10,941 nucleotides of DNA from Acidobacteriota bacterium (lineage in GTDB: Bacteria > Acidobacteriota > Vicinamibacteria > Vicinamibacterales > UBA823). Location: the NCBI GenBank assembly GCA_003509065.1, contig DODG01000088.1, positions 1-10,941 of the forward strand. The letters are read 5' to 3'. A program made the position numbers and the translations under genes. A model generated the notes under the pieces. The model was not told where the DNA came from. It did no database searches and saw only the letters and a program-made list of their open reading frames with translations. This document shows, piece after piece, positions 1-6,538 of this stretch. Every line of letters begins with the position of its first letter. Within the stretch, counting starts at the first letter, position 1.

Positions 1-405
1 GTTGATGCCACAACCGCCTGTGCCGGCGCCACCTCGCCTGAAGCTATCACCGAACTCAAGCGACGTGGATTCACATCCATCATCAACTTCAGAACAGAAA
101 GTGAAAACGGTGCTACCGTGGAAGCTGGCATACAAGCAGCTCTCGCTGCTGACCTAAAATACTTTCACATGCCGTTCCGAACAGCGACTAAGGAGACTAC
201 CGACGAGTTCCTCAAAGTCGTGTCTGATCCGGCAAACCAACCGGTCTTTATTCACTGCGGTTCCGCTAACCGCGTCGGAGGGATGTGGTTAATTAAGCGT
301 GTCAAACTTGACGGTTGGGACGTCGAAGCCGCCACGGCCGAAGCGGAAACAATCGGCCTGCGAAGTCCGACGCTTAAGGAATTTGCGCTGGATTACGTGC
401 GCTAG
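1..405 (+). CDS. DUF442/Blh-type phosphatase-like protein, 5' end outside window
   Basis: The frame is open from base 1, so 134 codons and the stop are visible and the true start lies to the left. The fragment resembles the beta-lactamase-hydrolase-like (Blh, DUF442) family, which has a dual-specificity-phosphatase-like fold. Early segments AITELKRRGFTSIINFR and LKYFHMPF match the strand-helix pattern of that family. The key motif is HCGSANR, with His at 253-255, Cys at 256-258 and Arg at 271-273; this is the Cys-x4-Arg loop typical of this family rather than the Cys-x5-Arg of classical phosphatases. The family's substrate is poorly known; some members are linked to sulfide handling. A GTG at 118 could in principle start translation, but it would cut off conserved fold elements encoded upstream. 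The next gene follows 36 bases later on the same strand, with no evident functional link. Confidence 0.75.
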   Translation, partial: VDATTACAGATSPEAITELKRRGFTSIINFRTESENGATVEAGIQAALAADLKYFHMPFRTATKETTDEFLKVVSDPANQPVFIHCGSANRVGGMWLIKRVKLDGWDVEAATAEAETIGLRSPTLKEFALDYVR

Positions 406-424
406 CTAAACGAAATCTATCAGG

Positions 425-430
425 TATAGT
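425..430 (+). promoter_or_regulatory. Possible -10 box for the decarboxylase gene
   Basis: TATAGT matches the sigma-70 -10 consensus at five of six positions. It would place a transcript start around 436-438, only a few bases before the ATG at 442. No convincing -35 box lies about 17 bases upstream, and no ribosome-binding site is seen. It is offered because it would explain the missing ribosome-binding site; support is weak. Confidence 0.25.
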
Positions 431-441
431 CTAAAATCATT

Positions 442-1941
442 ATGTCCACCGACACACACGAATCGAAACATACTGTTTCGGATGATGCACACCAACGCCT
501 CGGCGATATGGATTCTGAAGCGTTTCGACGCTACGGCCAGCGCGTCCTTGAGTGGGTCACCAAGTATCTTCAAAACCCCGAGCAGTACCCCGTGCTGCCG
601 AGCGTTGCGCCTGGGGATATCCGGGATGCGTTTCCAACATCCGCACCAGATTCAGGCGAATCCTTCGACACCATTCTGGATGATTTCGAGCGCATCATCG
701 TCCCAGGACTAACACACTGGAATCATCCAGGCTTCATGGCGTATTTCCCGATCAGCGGTAGCGCACCTGGAGTGCTCGCAGAGTTTCTGGCAGCTGCACT
801 CAACGTCAATCTAATGTTGTGGCAAGCTTCTCCTGCAGGAACTGAACTGGAAGAAGTAACGCTGGCCTGGCTCAGGCGGCTGATCGGTTTACCGGATGGT
901 TTTGATGGTGTCATCTATGACACAGCATCTGTGTCAACGCTCCATGCGTTGGCAGCAGCACGCGAGGCAGCAGTGCCGAAAGTGCGGGAACAAGGCTTGG
1001 CAGGCCGAACCGATCTTCCCCCGTTACGAATTTACTGTTCAGAACAGGCCCATTCATCGATCGACAAAGCAGTGCTCTTGCTTGGCTTTGGCCAACAGAA
1101 CCTCCAAAAGATTCCTGTCGATTCTTCGTTCAGAATGCAACCAGATGCACTCAAGCGCGCTATTCAAAACGACCGTGCGAAGGGGCTGCTCCCATTGGCA
1201 GTGATCGCCACCGTAGGCACCACGGCCACTACAAGCATCGACCCCGTTCCAGCCATTGCGAAAATTTGCGAGACTGAACGCGTTTGGTTACATGTTGATG
1301 CGGCAATAGCCGGCGTAACCGCAATGGTACCAGGATACGAACACGTACTGGATGGTTGCGCACAAGCCGACTCGGTGGTTGTCAATCCGCATAAATGGTT
1401 ATTTACGCCATTTGACCTAAGCGCCTTGTACTGTCGACGAATGGATATGATTCGCGCAGCCTTCACACTCACCCCAGAGTACCTTAAAACGAGTGAAACG
1501 GCAGGTGTCACCAATCTGATGGACACCGGCATTCAACTTGGACGACGATTTCGTGCACTAAAACTCTGGATGATTCTTCGACACTTCGGTGCAGATGGTA
1601 TTCGGAAGCGTTTAGTTGAACATATGCGTCTCGCACGCTTATTCGCGGACTGGGTCGACGCCAGTGAAACGTTCGAGCGCCTCGCCCCTGTGCCTTTCAG
1701 CGTGGTTTGCTTTCGGGCTAATCCAAAATCGTATGACCAGAGTGAAGTCGCCTTGGAACGGTTGAATGCCAACTTACTCGACGCGCTGAATCAGTCTGGA
1801 GAATGCTACCTTTCCCATGCCAAGCCAGACGGCCGGTATGCCATTCGGCTTGCTATCGGCAACATCAAAACTGAGGAGCGACACGTGACACGTGTATGGG
1901 AATTATTACAACAGCACCTTCACCAGTTAATTTCGGAGTAG
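442..1941 (+). CDS. Group II PLP-dependent decarboxylase (aromatic L-amino acid decarboxylase type)
   Basis: This 499-residue cytosolic enzyme should remove CO2 from an amino acid, most likely an aromatic one, to give the amine. It is close to animal DOPA decarboxylase (about 480 residues) in length and motifs. Visible residues are His204 in SEQAHSS (stacks on the cofactor ring in the family), the ATVGTTATTSID segment, Asp286 in HVDAA (binds the pyridine nitrogen), and the Schiff-base Lys318 in NPHKWLFTPFD. Tyr347 in PEYLK lies 29 residues after the lysine, as Tyr332 does after Lys303 in DOPA decarboxylase; its presence favours true decarboxylation over the aldehyde-synthase variants that lose it. 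LGRRFRALKLW follows as in the family. The exact substrate (DOPA, tyrosine, tryptophan, phenylalanine) cannot be read from the sequence. No Shine-Dalgarno site precedes the ATG; a TATAGT at 425-430 raises the possibility of a near-leaderless message. The gene converges on the SixA gene with 11 bases between the stops. Confidence 0.9.
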   Translation: MSTDTHESKHTVSDDAHQRLGDMDSEAFRRYGQRVLEWVTKYLQNPEQYPVLPSVAPGDIRDAFPTSAPDSGESFDTILDDFERIIVPGLTHWNHPGFMAYFPISGSAPGVLAEFLAAALNVNLMLWQASPAGTELEEVTLAWLRRLIGLPDGFDGVIYDTASVSTLHALAAAREAAVPKVREQGLAGRTDLPPLRIYCSEQAHSSIDKAVLLLGFGQQNLQKIPVDSSFRMQPDALKRAIQNDRAKGLLPLAVIATVGTTATTSIDPVPAIAKICETERVWLHVDAAIAGVTAMVPGYEHVLDGCAQADSVVVNPHKWLFTPFDLSALYCRRMDMIRAAFTLTPEYLKTSETAGVTNLMDTGIQLGRRFRALKLWMILRHFGADGIRKRLVEHMRLARLFADWVDASETFERLAPVPFSVVCFRANPKSYDQSEVALERLNANLLDALNQSGECYLSHAKPDGRYAIRLAIGNIKTEERHVTRVWELLQQHLHQLISE

Positions 1942-1952
1942 CGCGCTTAAAA

Positions 1953-2396
1953 CTAGGGCGGCGACAAGCGCCATATTTCAACCCACGTAGCAGTTCCACG
2001 CCCTAAACCAACGATTCCGTGTGGCGGAAAGGTGCTGGGTTTATTCAAGATTAGGCTAAGCATCCAATCGAGGTTAGGTTTATGTCCAACGAGCATAATC
2101 GATCGAGTGTCAGCGTTCACTCGATCCAGAATCCACTCGGCTGGATCAGTTGGTTGCAACCCCCGCACCATCGACAATTCTGATAATGGGTTGCATGCAC
2201 GCCAAAACGCTTGAGCAGTCTGGCGAGTTCTGAGCTTGCCACTATGCCAAATCGCGTCAGGCTTAACCTGTTTGGCTGCAGTGAGATCCGCAAGATGCTC
2301 AACCCGCTTCTGACCATTATGAGACAGTGGCCGCTGAGCATTCACATCTGAGTCGAGTGCCTCACCGTGATGAACCAAATAAACAGTTTGATTCAC
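1953..2396 (-). CDS. sixA: SixA-type phosphohistidine phosphatase (histidine phosphatase family)
   Basis: This 147-residue protein has the short, single-domain architecture of SixA, which dephosphorylates phosphohistidine in histidine-containing phosphotransfer proteins. The N-terminal motif is LVHHGEA, so catalytic His10 is kept, but the Arg of the usual RHG triad is His9. Further family features are RPLSHNGQKRV, the SGKLRTRQTA segment (Arg56 probably phosphate-binding), and LVGHKPNLDWM with the second catalytic His105. The start is a GTG at 2396-2394, supported by a strong ribosome-binding sequence (GAGGGGAG) a few bases upstream. It lies 28 bases after the oligopeptidase stop on the same strand, so it is probably translated from the same message. 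The partner phosphoprotein is not in the window. Confidence 0.82.
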   Translation of the reverse strand: MNQTVYLVHHGEALDSDVNAQRPLSHNGQKRVEHLADLTAAKQVKPDAIWHSGKLRTRQTAQAFWRACNPLSELSMVRGLQPTDPAEWILDRVNADTRSIMLVGHKPNLDWMLSLILNKPSTFPPHGIVGLGRGTATWVEIWRLSPP

Positions 2397-2424
2397 TTGC
2401 TCCCCTCAAGAACGAAGACAACCT

Positions 2425-4530
2425 TTAATCTGCAAGACCGGAGTGTCGAAGAAGTGGCGCTGGATCTGGTTCGCGACCACGAAAGGCCATGAAAACATCC
2501 ATCGCCGGTTGACTACCACCCATAGCAAGTACGGTGTCGCGAAAACGACGACCGACTGTGGCAACAGCTTCTGGATCTTCGAGTCCCGTTTCTTCGAACA
2601 TTGCGAAGGCATCAGCACTGAGCACCTCAGCCCATTTGTAAGCATAGTAGCCAGCTGCGTACCCGCCAGCAAATATGTGTGAAAAACTGCACAAAAAACG
2701 ATCGTCAGCAAGAAGCGGTAATGTGCTCGTCGTTTCTGCAACGGCACGTTGAATGTCAAACGGTGTTACATCTCCGTCAGGATCGTACCCATCGTGCAAC
2801 ATCATATCCGTTAGACCAAACAACAATTGACGAACCATCTGTTCACCGGCACGGAAAGTACGCGCTGCACAGATCTTGTCGTAGAAAGTAGTCGGCAGAG
2901 ACTCGTTGGTTTCGTAGTGGCAACCCATGGCAAGAAGGGTGTCGCGATGGTAGCACCAGTTCTCCATAAATTGACTTGGCAATTCAATAGCATCGTGCTC
3001 GACACCATTAATTCCTGCTGCGAAACCATAGTCAACGCTTGTTAACATGTGCTGAAGACCATGACCAAACTCATGAAACAACGTTTCGACTTCTCGAAAT
3101 CGCATCAACGATGGTTGTCCATCCACTGGAGGACTCTGATTGCACACTAGGTACGCAACGGGTAATCTCTGACCAGCGATCGCATCAGAAAACAAACGAC
3201 TCCGCCCGGTGCACTCATCCATCCAAGCGCCCCCACGTTTCTCCTGGGGACGACTGTACGGATCTAGGTAAAACGCCGCGAGAGGAATCTCGTCCTCTCC
3301 TGTAATACGAAAGAACCTGACATCTTCATGCCAAACTGGAACCTCACCATCTGCGGAACAGATTTTTACTTCAAAGAGGCGCTCCGCTAAGGCAAACAAT
3401 CCCTCAAGGACACGCGGTAACGGAAAGTAAGGGCGTAATTCCTCTTCGGAAAAATCGTACCGATCTTCTCGGAGTCGCTCGGCCCAAAATGAAACGTCCC
3501 AGTGCTGCAATTCCATTGTCTCTGTATCAGTCGCAATCTGTAATTCAGCATGTGTCCTGGAAAACTCTTTTAGTTCTTGAAATTCTCTATGTGCTCGATC
3601 AAAAGATGCTACGCGTAGTTTTTCATGTAAGGTTGCGACTGCTTGTACTCCGGATGCCATTTTCGTGGCCAAGCTGAGATCAGCGTAATTCTGGTATTCC
3701 AATAGTCGAGCCATCTCTTGACGAAGCTTTAGGATCTGGGTAATCAGCGGTGTATTGTCAAAGTCACCGCTCGATGCTCTTGCGATGTACGCGCGGTACA
3801 GCCGTTCCCGTAGTTCACGCCGACGACTGTGTTGCATAAATGGTCCAAGGCTCGGGTGATCCAGAGTGATATGCCAGGGCCCACTCTCAGTTGTTGCGGT
3901 TGGCTCTCCAGAAAGCCGGGCAGCCTGCGCTGCAAGTTGTAAAGCACTCGTCGGTAAACCGTCGACTTCGCTACGGTCCCGCAGTGTCATACCGAATGCC
4001 TTGGTCGCGTCGAGAACGTTATTCGAAAAACGCGTCGAAAGTTCTGCTAGTTCGGTCTGAATCTTTCCGAAGCGCTCGCGACCATGGCCATCGAGACCAA
4101 CACCGGCGAGTTTTGCGTCACGAATCAACAACGTCACGATCCTCTGTTGACTTGCATCCAGCCGACTCCAGTCAGACCCATCACGCAGTGCACACATCAG
4201 ATCGTACAAGGGACGACTTTGAGCAATCCGCATACTGAATCGCACGAGGTCCGGCTCCACTCGTTCGTACGCTTCCCGTAATGCATCATTGCTGGATACG
4301 GACGTCAAGTGACTCACAATTCCCCACCGGTAACCTAGTTCGTCATCAATTCGCTCAAGCGGCTCAATCAACTCACGCCATGTCGGCTTTCCATCACGCT
4401 CTAGCTGCTCAAACTTAGCACCCAACTGAGATAACAATTCTTTAATGCCAGGTTCTACGTGTTCTGGCCGAATGGCATCAAAGCGTGGCACTCTGCTCTC
4501 GTGTAGCAATGGATTGGTAATGTTATTCAT
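2425..4530 (-). CDS. prlC: Oligopeptidase A, M3-family zinc metallopeptidase
   Basis: This 701-residue cytosolic peptidase belongs to the thimet oligopeptidase/oligopeptidase A family (E. coli PrlC/OpdA is 680 residues), which cleaves short peptides including degraded signal peptides. The zinc motif is HEFGH with His486, Glu487 and His490; the third ligand is Glu516 in DAIELPSQFMENW. The C-terminal SHIFAGGYAAGYYAYKWAEVL region, which carries substrate-binding Tyr and Gly residues, matches the family closely. The N-terminus TNPLLHES...FDAIRPEHVEPGI aligns with the usual start of OpdA, which supports the ATG at 4530 although no ribosome-binding site precedes it. No signal peptide or membrane segment is seen. 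It lies 47 bases after modC and just before the SixA gene, all on the same strand; co-transcription is plausible but no functional link to molybdate is known. Confidence 0.95.
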   Translation of the reverse strand: MNNITNPLLHESRVPRFDAIRPEHVEPGIKELLSQLGAKFEQLERDGKPTWRELIEPLERIDDELGYRWGIVSHLTSVSSNDALREAYERVEPDLVRFSMRIAQSRPLYDLMCALRDGSDWSRLDASQQRIVTLLIRDAKLAGVGLDGHGRERFGKIQTELAELSTRFSNNVLDATKAFGMTLRDRSEVDGLPTSALQLAAQAARLSGEPTATTESGPWHITLDHPSLGPFMQHSRRRELRERLYRAYIARASSGDFDNTPLITQILKLRQEMARLLEYQNYADLSLATKMASGVQAVATLHEKLRVASFDRAHREFQELKEFSRTHAELQIATDTETMELQHWDVSFWAERLREDRYDFSEEELRPYFPLPRVLEGLFALAERLFEVKICSADGEVPVWHEDVRFFRITGEDEIPLAAFYLDPYSRPQEKRGGAWMDECTGRSRLFSDAIAGQRLPVAYLVCNQSPPVDGQPSLMRFREVETLFHEFGHGLQHMLTSVDYGFAAGINGVEHDAIELPSQFMENWCYHRDTLLAMGCHYETNESLPTTFYDKICAARTFRAGEQMVRQLLFGLTDMMLHDGYDPDGDVTPFDIQRAVAETTSTLPLLADDRFLCSFSHIFAGGYAAGYYAYKWAEVLSADAFAMFEETGLEDPEAVATVGRRFRDTVLAMGGSQPAMDVFMAFRGREPDPAPLLRHSGLAD

Positions 4531-4553
4531 TGTTAGTCACGTCATAACTACAA
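4530..4553. repeat. Small imperfect inverted repeat at the oligopeptidase start
   Basis: TTGTTAGT at 4530-4537 pairs with ACTACAA at 4547-4553 if one T is bulged, leaving a nine-base spacer. It sits in the 47-base gap between modC and the oligopeptidase gene and touches the start codon. It could be an operator or weak hairpin near the start codon, or simply chance; there is no T-run that would make it a terminator. Confidence 0.25.
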
Positions 4554-4577
4554 TACTGACCAAAACGGGACGGTTCA

Positions 4578-5249
4578 TTACGCATGTTCGCTAAGTGCTG
4601 AGCAAGGTTCTCCAGCACGTTCTACCTGTCCCCGTTCTATCACAATCACCCAATCGGCAATTTCCAGAATTTCATCTTTATCATGGGAAACATAAAACAT
4701 TGGAATGTCGAGTTCGTTTCGTAGACGAATTAAATATTTTAAGGCCTCTTGCCTAAAAGCATTATCAAAACCAGTCAGTGGTTCGTCGAGTAGCAGTATA
4801 TTCGGTGAGGACAGGAGCGCTCTAGCAATGGCGACCCGCTGGCGCTCACCACCAGACAGAACAGCAATCGGCCTCGTGAAAAGTGGTTCAATGTCTAACA
4901 AATCAACAACCCTGTTGAAAGACAGCACCGAACTAGACGAGTGGCCATAGGTAATATTCCGCCTTACATCCATGTGTGGGAACAGTACTACGTCTTGCGG
5001 TACGTAGCCTACATGACGTTGCCACACTGGCACATCAACTCCGGCACGTGACGAAAACAACAAATGTGAACCTACTCTAATCTCTCCTTGTAGTGCATGC
5101 TGGAGGCCGGCAATCGTCTCCAGCATCGTCGTTTTCCCAGAACCTGTCGGGCCAAAGAGCGCCACCACTTCACAATCTAAATGTTCATGCACTTCGAGAT
5201 TAAAAGCATCAAGTTGAACCACAATATCGAGAACGATAGAAGTGCGCAT
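4578..5249 (-). CDS. modC: Molybdate ABC transporter ATP-binding protein, lacking the C-terminal Mop domain
   Basis: This 223-residue ABC ATPase should power molybdate (or tungstate) import with the adjacent permease, on the cytoplasmic face of the membrane. All nucleotide-binding motifs are present: Walker A GPTGSGKTT (33-41), Q-loop Gln85 in VPQD, signature LSGGERQRVAIARAL (131-145), Walker B ILLLDEP (151-157) and switch His189 in YVSHD. The segment DIPMFYVSHDKDEILEIAD closely matches ModC of E. coli, and pairing with a clear modB supports the call. The protein ends soon after ERGQVERAGEP, so the C-terminal Mop/TOBE domain of classical ModC (about 350 residues) is absent. The ATG at 5249 has no clear ribosome-binding site; the frame is open back to the modB stop but holds no ATG, GTG or TTG upstream. 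The D-loop reads LTGFD rather than the usual LSALD type. Confidence 0.88.
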   Translation of the reverse strand: MRTSIVLDIVVQLDAFNLEVHEHLDCEVVALFGPTGSGKTTMLETIAGLQHALQGEIRVGSHLLFSSRAGVDVPVWQRHVGYVPQDVVLFPHMDVRRNITYGHSSSSVLSFNRVVDLLDIEPLFTRPIAVLSGGERQRVAIARALLSSPNILLLDEPLTGFDNAFRQEALKYLIRLRNELDIPMFYVSHDKDEILEIADWVIVIERGQVERAGEPCSALSEHA

Positions 5250-5297
5250 GTTGTTATTTGAATAATCAATAACCGGCCAAGAGGTGATCGTACAACC

Positions 5298-5963
5298 TCA
5301 ATGATTTGCACTACGCGCAATGTGGTTCGATAGCCAGACTGCACCAAACGCTAGGATAATCGAAATTATTAATAGGCTGTTTGCGTTAGTGTCCTGTCCT
5401 ATTTCGACATAATTGTAAATGCCCGATGCTAACGTTCGCGTACCACCAGGAATGCTACCTGCAACCATTACCGTCGCACCGAACTCCCCTAACGAACGTG
5501 AAAAAGCGAGTAGAATTCCTGCGACTACTGCACGTGAAGCCAGCGGAAGACTCACCGTAAAAAAAACACGAAGGCGACTGGCGCCGAGAGTTTGTGCGAC
5601 TAGCTCATAACGCTGATTTACCTGCTCAAATCCCGCACGCGCTGTGCGAACTAATAATGGGAATCCGAGCACTGCCATTGCAAGCACGACTGCTTTCCAT
5701 GTAAAGAGAAATTCAATCCCGGCATTGTCCAAGAGACGACCGACCGGCCCACGACGTGCCAAAAGTCGTAATAGGATCAAGCCAGTCGCTACAGGTGGTA
5801 GCACCAATGGCAGAGAGATAAAAGTCTCCAACGCTGTTTTTCCGGTAAAGGTCCAACGCGCCAACAACCAAGCGACCGCAATCCCAAACGGCATCATGAT
5901 TAAGGTCGCCAAAGAAGCGACCAAAATCGTGAACCACGAGATTTGCCAAATCTCAACAGGCAT
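5298..5963 (-). CDS. modB: Molybdate ABC transporter permease
   Basis: This 221-residue inner-membrane protein has the layout of ModB: about five hydrophobic segments (roughly 9-35, 47-67, 88-106, 141-155 and 194-213). The diagnostic stretches are SLPLVLPPVATG (50-61), FTWKAVVLAMAVLGFPLLVR (87-106), the EAA loop RYELVAQTLGASRLRVF that contacts the ATPase (118-134), and SLGEFGATVMVAG (157-169) followed by GGTRT. These are characteristic of molybdate and tungstate permeases. The start at 5963 is preceded by AAAGAG, a weak ribosome-binding site. modC follows after 48 bases. No modA (periplasmic binding protein) occurs on either side, so the binding protein must be encoded elsewhere if the system imports molybdate in the usual way. 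The divergent regulator at 6077 is its probable controller. Confidence 0.93.
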   Translation of the reverse strand: MPVEIWQISWFTILVASLATLIMMPFGIAVAWLLARWTFTGKTALETFISLPLVLPPVATGLILLRLLARRGPVGRLLDNAGIEFLFTWKAVVLAMAVLGFPLLVRTARAGFEQVNQRYELVAQTLGASRLRVFFTVSLPLASRAVVAGILLAFSRSLGEFGATVMVAGSIPGGTRTLASGIYNYVEIGQDTNANSLLIISIILAFGAVWLSNHIARSANH

Positions 5964-6010
5964 GTCTCTTTACTAATTACAAAGCCAATGAACAATGAAG
6001 ATATGAGTGC

Positions 6011-6042
6011 TTGCCATAACAAATAAAACAGTTTAGTATGAT
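6011..6042 (+). promoter_or_regulatory. Candidate promoter for the Mop-domain regulator
   Basis: TTGCCA at 6011-6016 can serve as a -35 box. Two overlapping -10 choices follow: TAGTAT at 6034-6039 with a 17-base spacer, or the better hexamer TATGAT at 6037-6042 with a long 20-base spacer. The regulator ATG is at 6077, giving a leader of about 30 bases with no ribosome-binding site. The assignment is by eye only. Confidence 0.35.
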
Positions 6043-6049
6043 TTTATAC
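6036..6049. promoter_or_regulatory. Inverted repeat GTAT-N6-ATAC between divergent promoters
   Basis: GTAT at 6036-6039 and ATAC at 6046-6049 form a perfect four-base dyad around a six-base centre. It overlaps both candidate -10 boxes. The spacing recalls the TATATA-N6-TATATA core of ModE sites, but the arms are shorter and differ, so it is a candidate operator only. Confidence 0.3.
6043..6048 (-). promoter_or_regulatory. Candidate -10 box for the modB transcript
   Basis: On the minus strand these bases read TATAAA, within TATAAAAT, a good -10 box. It directly abuts the plus-strand TATGAT, so the two divergent promoters would compete or be controlled together. A transcript would start near 6036 and carry a leader of about 70 bases to the modB ATG at 5963. 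The matching -35 region is weak (around TTAAAT), which would fit a promoter needing an activator. Confidence 0.35.
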
Positions 6050-6078
6050 GATTAATCAAACGATTTAATTCGATTTAT
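6049..6078 (+). repeat. Three phased CGATTWAT-type direct repeats
   Basis: CGATTAAT (6049-6056), CGATTTAAT (6061-6069) and CGATTTAT (6071-6078) are near-identical direct repeats spaced 12 and 10 bases apart, about one helical turn. The last overlaps the regulator's start codon. The first contains the palindrome GATTAATC, and the second lies in an imperfect dyad CGATTTAATTCG. Their position suggests an operator array through which the regulator could repress its own gene and control modBC. The AT-rich composition makes some resemblance by chance possible. Confidence 0.4.
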
Positions 6079-6505
6079 GTCACTTTTAACGGTTCGTGAA
6101 GCAGCTAGGCGTCTTGGTGTTAGCTACTCCACCCTCAAACAGTGGATTTATAAGGGAAGCGTGCGAACAACCAAGACCGATGGTGGGCACCACCGGCTGA
6201 CCGAACTCGAAATCGAAAGGTTACTTGACCGGCATGGCGATAAGCCCACCGAGGCCCACCAAGTAAAGCGGACTCGCGGTGAGGCGAGCATCGCAATTAG
6301 CGGTCGAAATCAGCTGCAGGGAATTGTAGAGGAAATCCGGTCGGACGGATTGTTATCGCAGATCTGTTTGCGTGTCGGCGACCAAATGCTCACTGCCGTC
6401 ATCACGCGAGACGCAGTCGAAGCACTTAAACTGAAACGCGGCGATACTGCCGTAGCAATTATGAAATCGACGGAAGTGATGATCGCAAGAGAAACAAATT
6501 TATAG
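6077..6505 (+). CDS. Molybdate-responsive one-component regulator: MerR/excisionase-type HTH plus Mop/TOBE domain
   Basis: This 142-residue protein has two parts. Residues about 3-51 form a MerR/excisionase-type helix-turn-helix (LLTVREAARRLGVSYSTLKQWI, then the GGHHRL wing seen in this group). Residues about 73-137 form a single Mop (TOBE) domain, starting ISGRNQLQGIVEEI and continuing through TAVITRDAVEALKLKRGDTAVAIMKSTEVMIA; Mop domains bind molybdate or tungstate. The likely role is to sense cytoplasmic oxyanion and control the divergent modBC genes, replacing ModE, which has a different winged helix and paired Mop domains. A single Mop domain implies that the binding sites form between subunits. 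No Shine-Dalgarno sequence precedes the ATG. The gene converges on the LigB-type gene with 33 bases between them. Family assignment is strong; target promoter and sign of control are inferred from position. Confidence 0.85.
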   Translation: MSLLTVREAARRLGVSYSTLKQWIYKGSVRTTKTDGGHHRLTELEIERLLDRHGDKPTEAHQVKRTRGEASIAISGRNQLQGIVEEIRSDGLLSQICLRVGDQMLTAVITRDAVEALKLKRGDTAVAIMKSTEVMIARETNL

Positions 6506-6538
6506 ATCGTTGCGGCGCCAACCGCTGTCAGGGCCTGC

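Noticed and set aside
118..120. GTG at 118 as the start of the first gene.
   Set aside because: The frame is open upstream and encodes recognisable DUF442 fold segments before this codon.
1164..1772. Minus-strand open frames opposite the decarboxylase gene.
   Set aside because: The plus-strand frame is strongly conserved and complete; these antisense frames are low-complexity, Ser/Arg-rich shadows.
2411..3305. Several plus-strand open frames opposite the oligopeptidase gene.
   Set aside because: They are complementary-frame shadows of a clearly conserved protein gene, with no recognisable motifs or ribosome-binding sites.
5250..5300. modB and modC as one fused gene read through a TGA.
   Set aside because: The frames match across the single TGA, but both proteins are complete by family standards and nothing marks a recoding site; the shared frame can occur by chance one time in three.
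5964..6076. A classical ModE binding site upstream of modB.
   Set aside because: No TATATA-N6-TATATA-like match is found; only a short GTAT-N6-ATAC dyad occurs.
6506..6538. A bidirectional terminator between the convergent regulator and LigB-type genes, around GTTGCGGCGCCAAC.
   Set aside because: Only a GTTG/CAAC stem and a central GGCGCC palindrome are present, with no good loop and no T-run on either strand.
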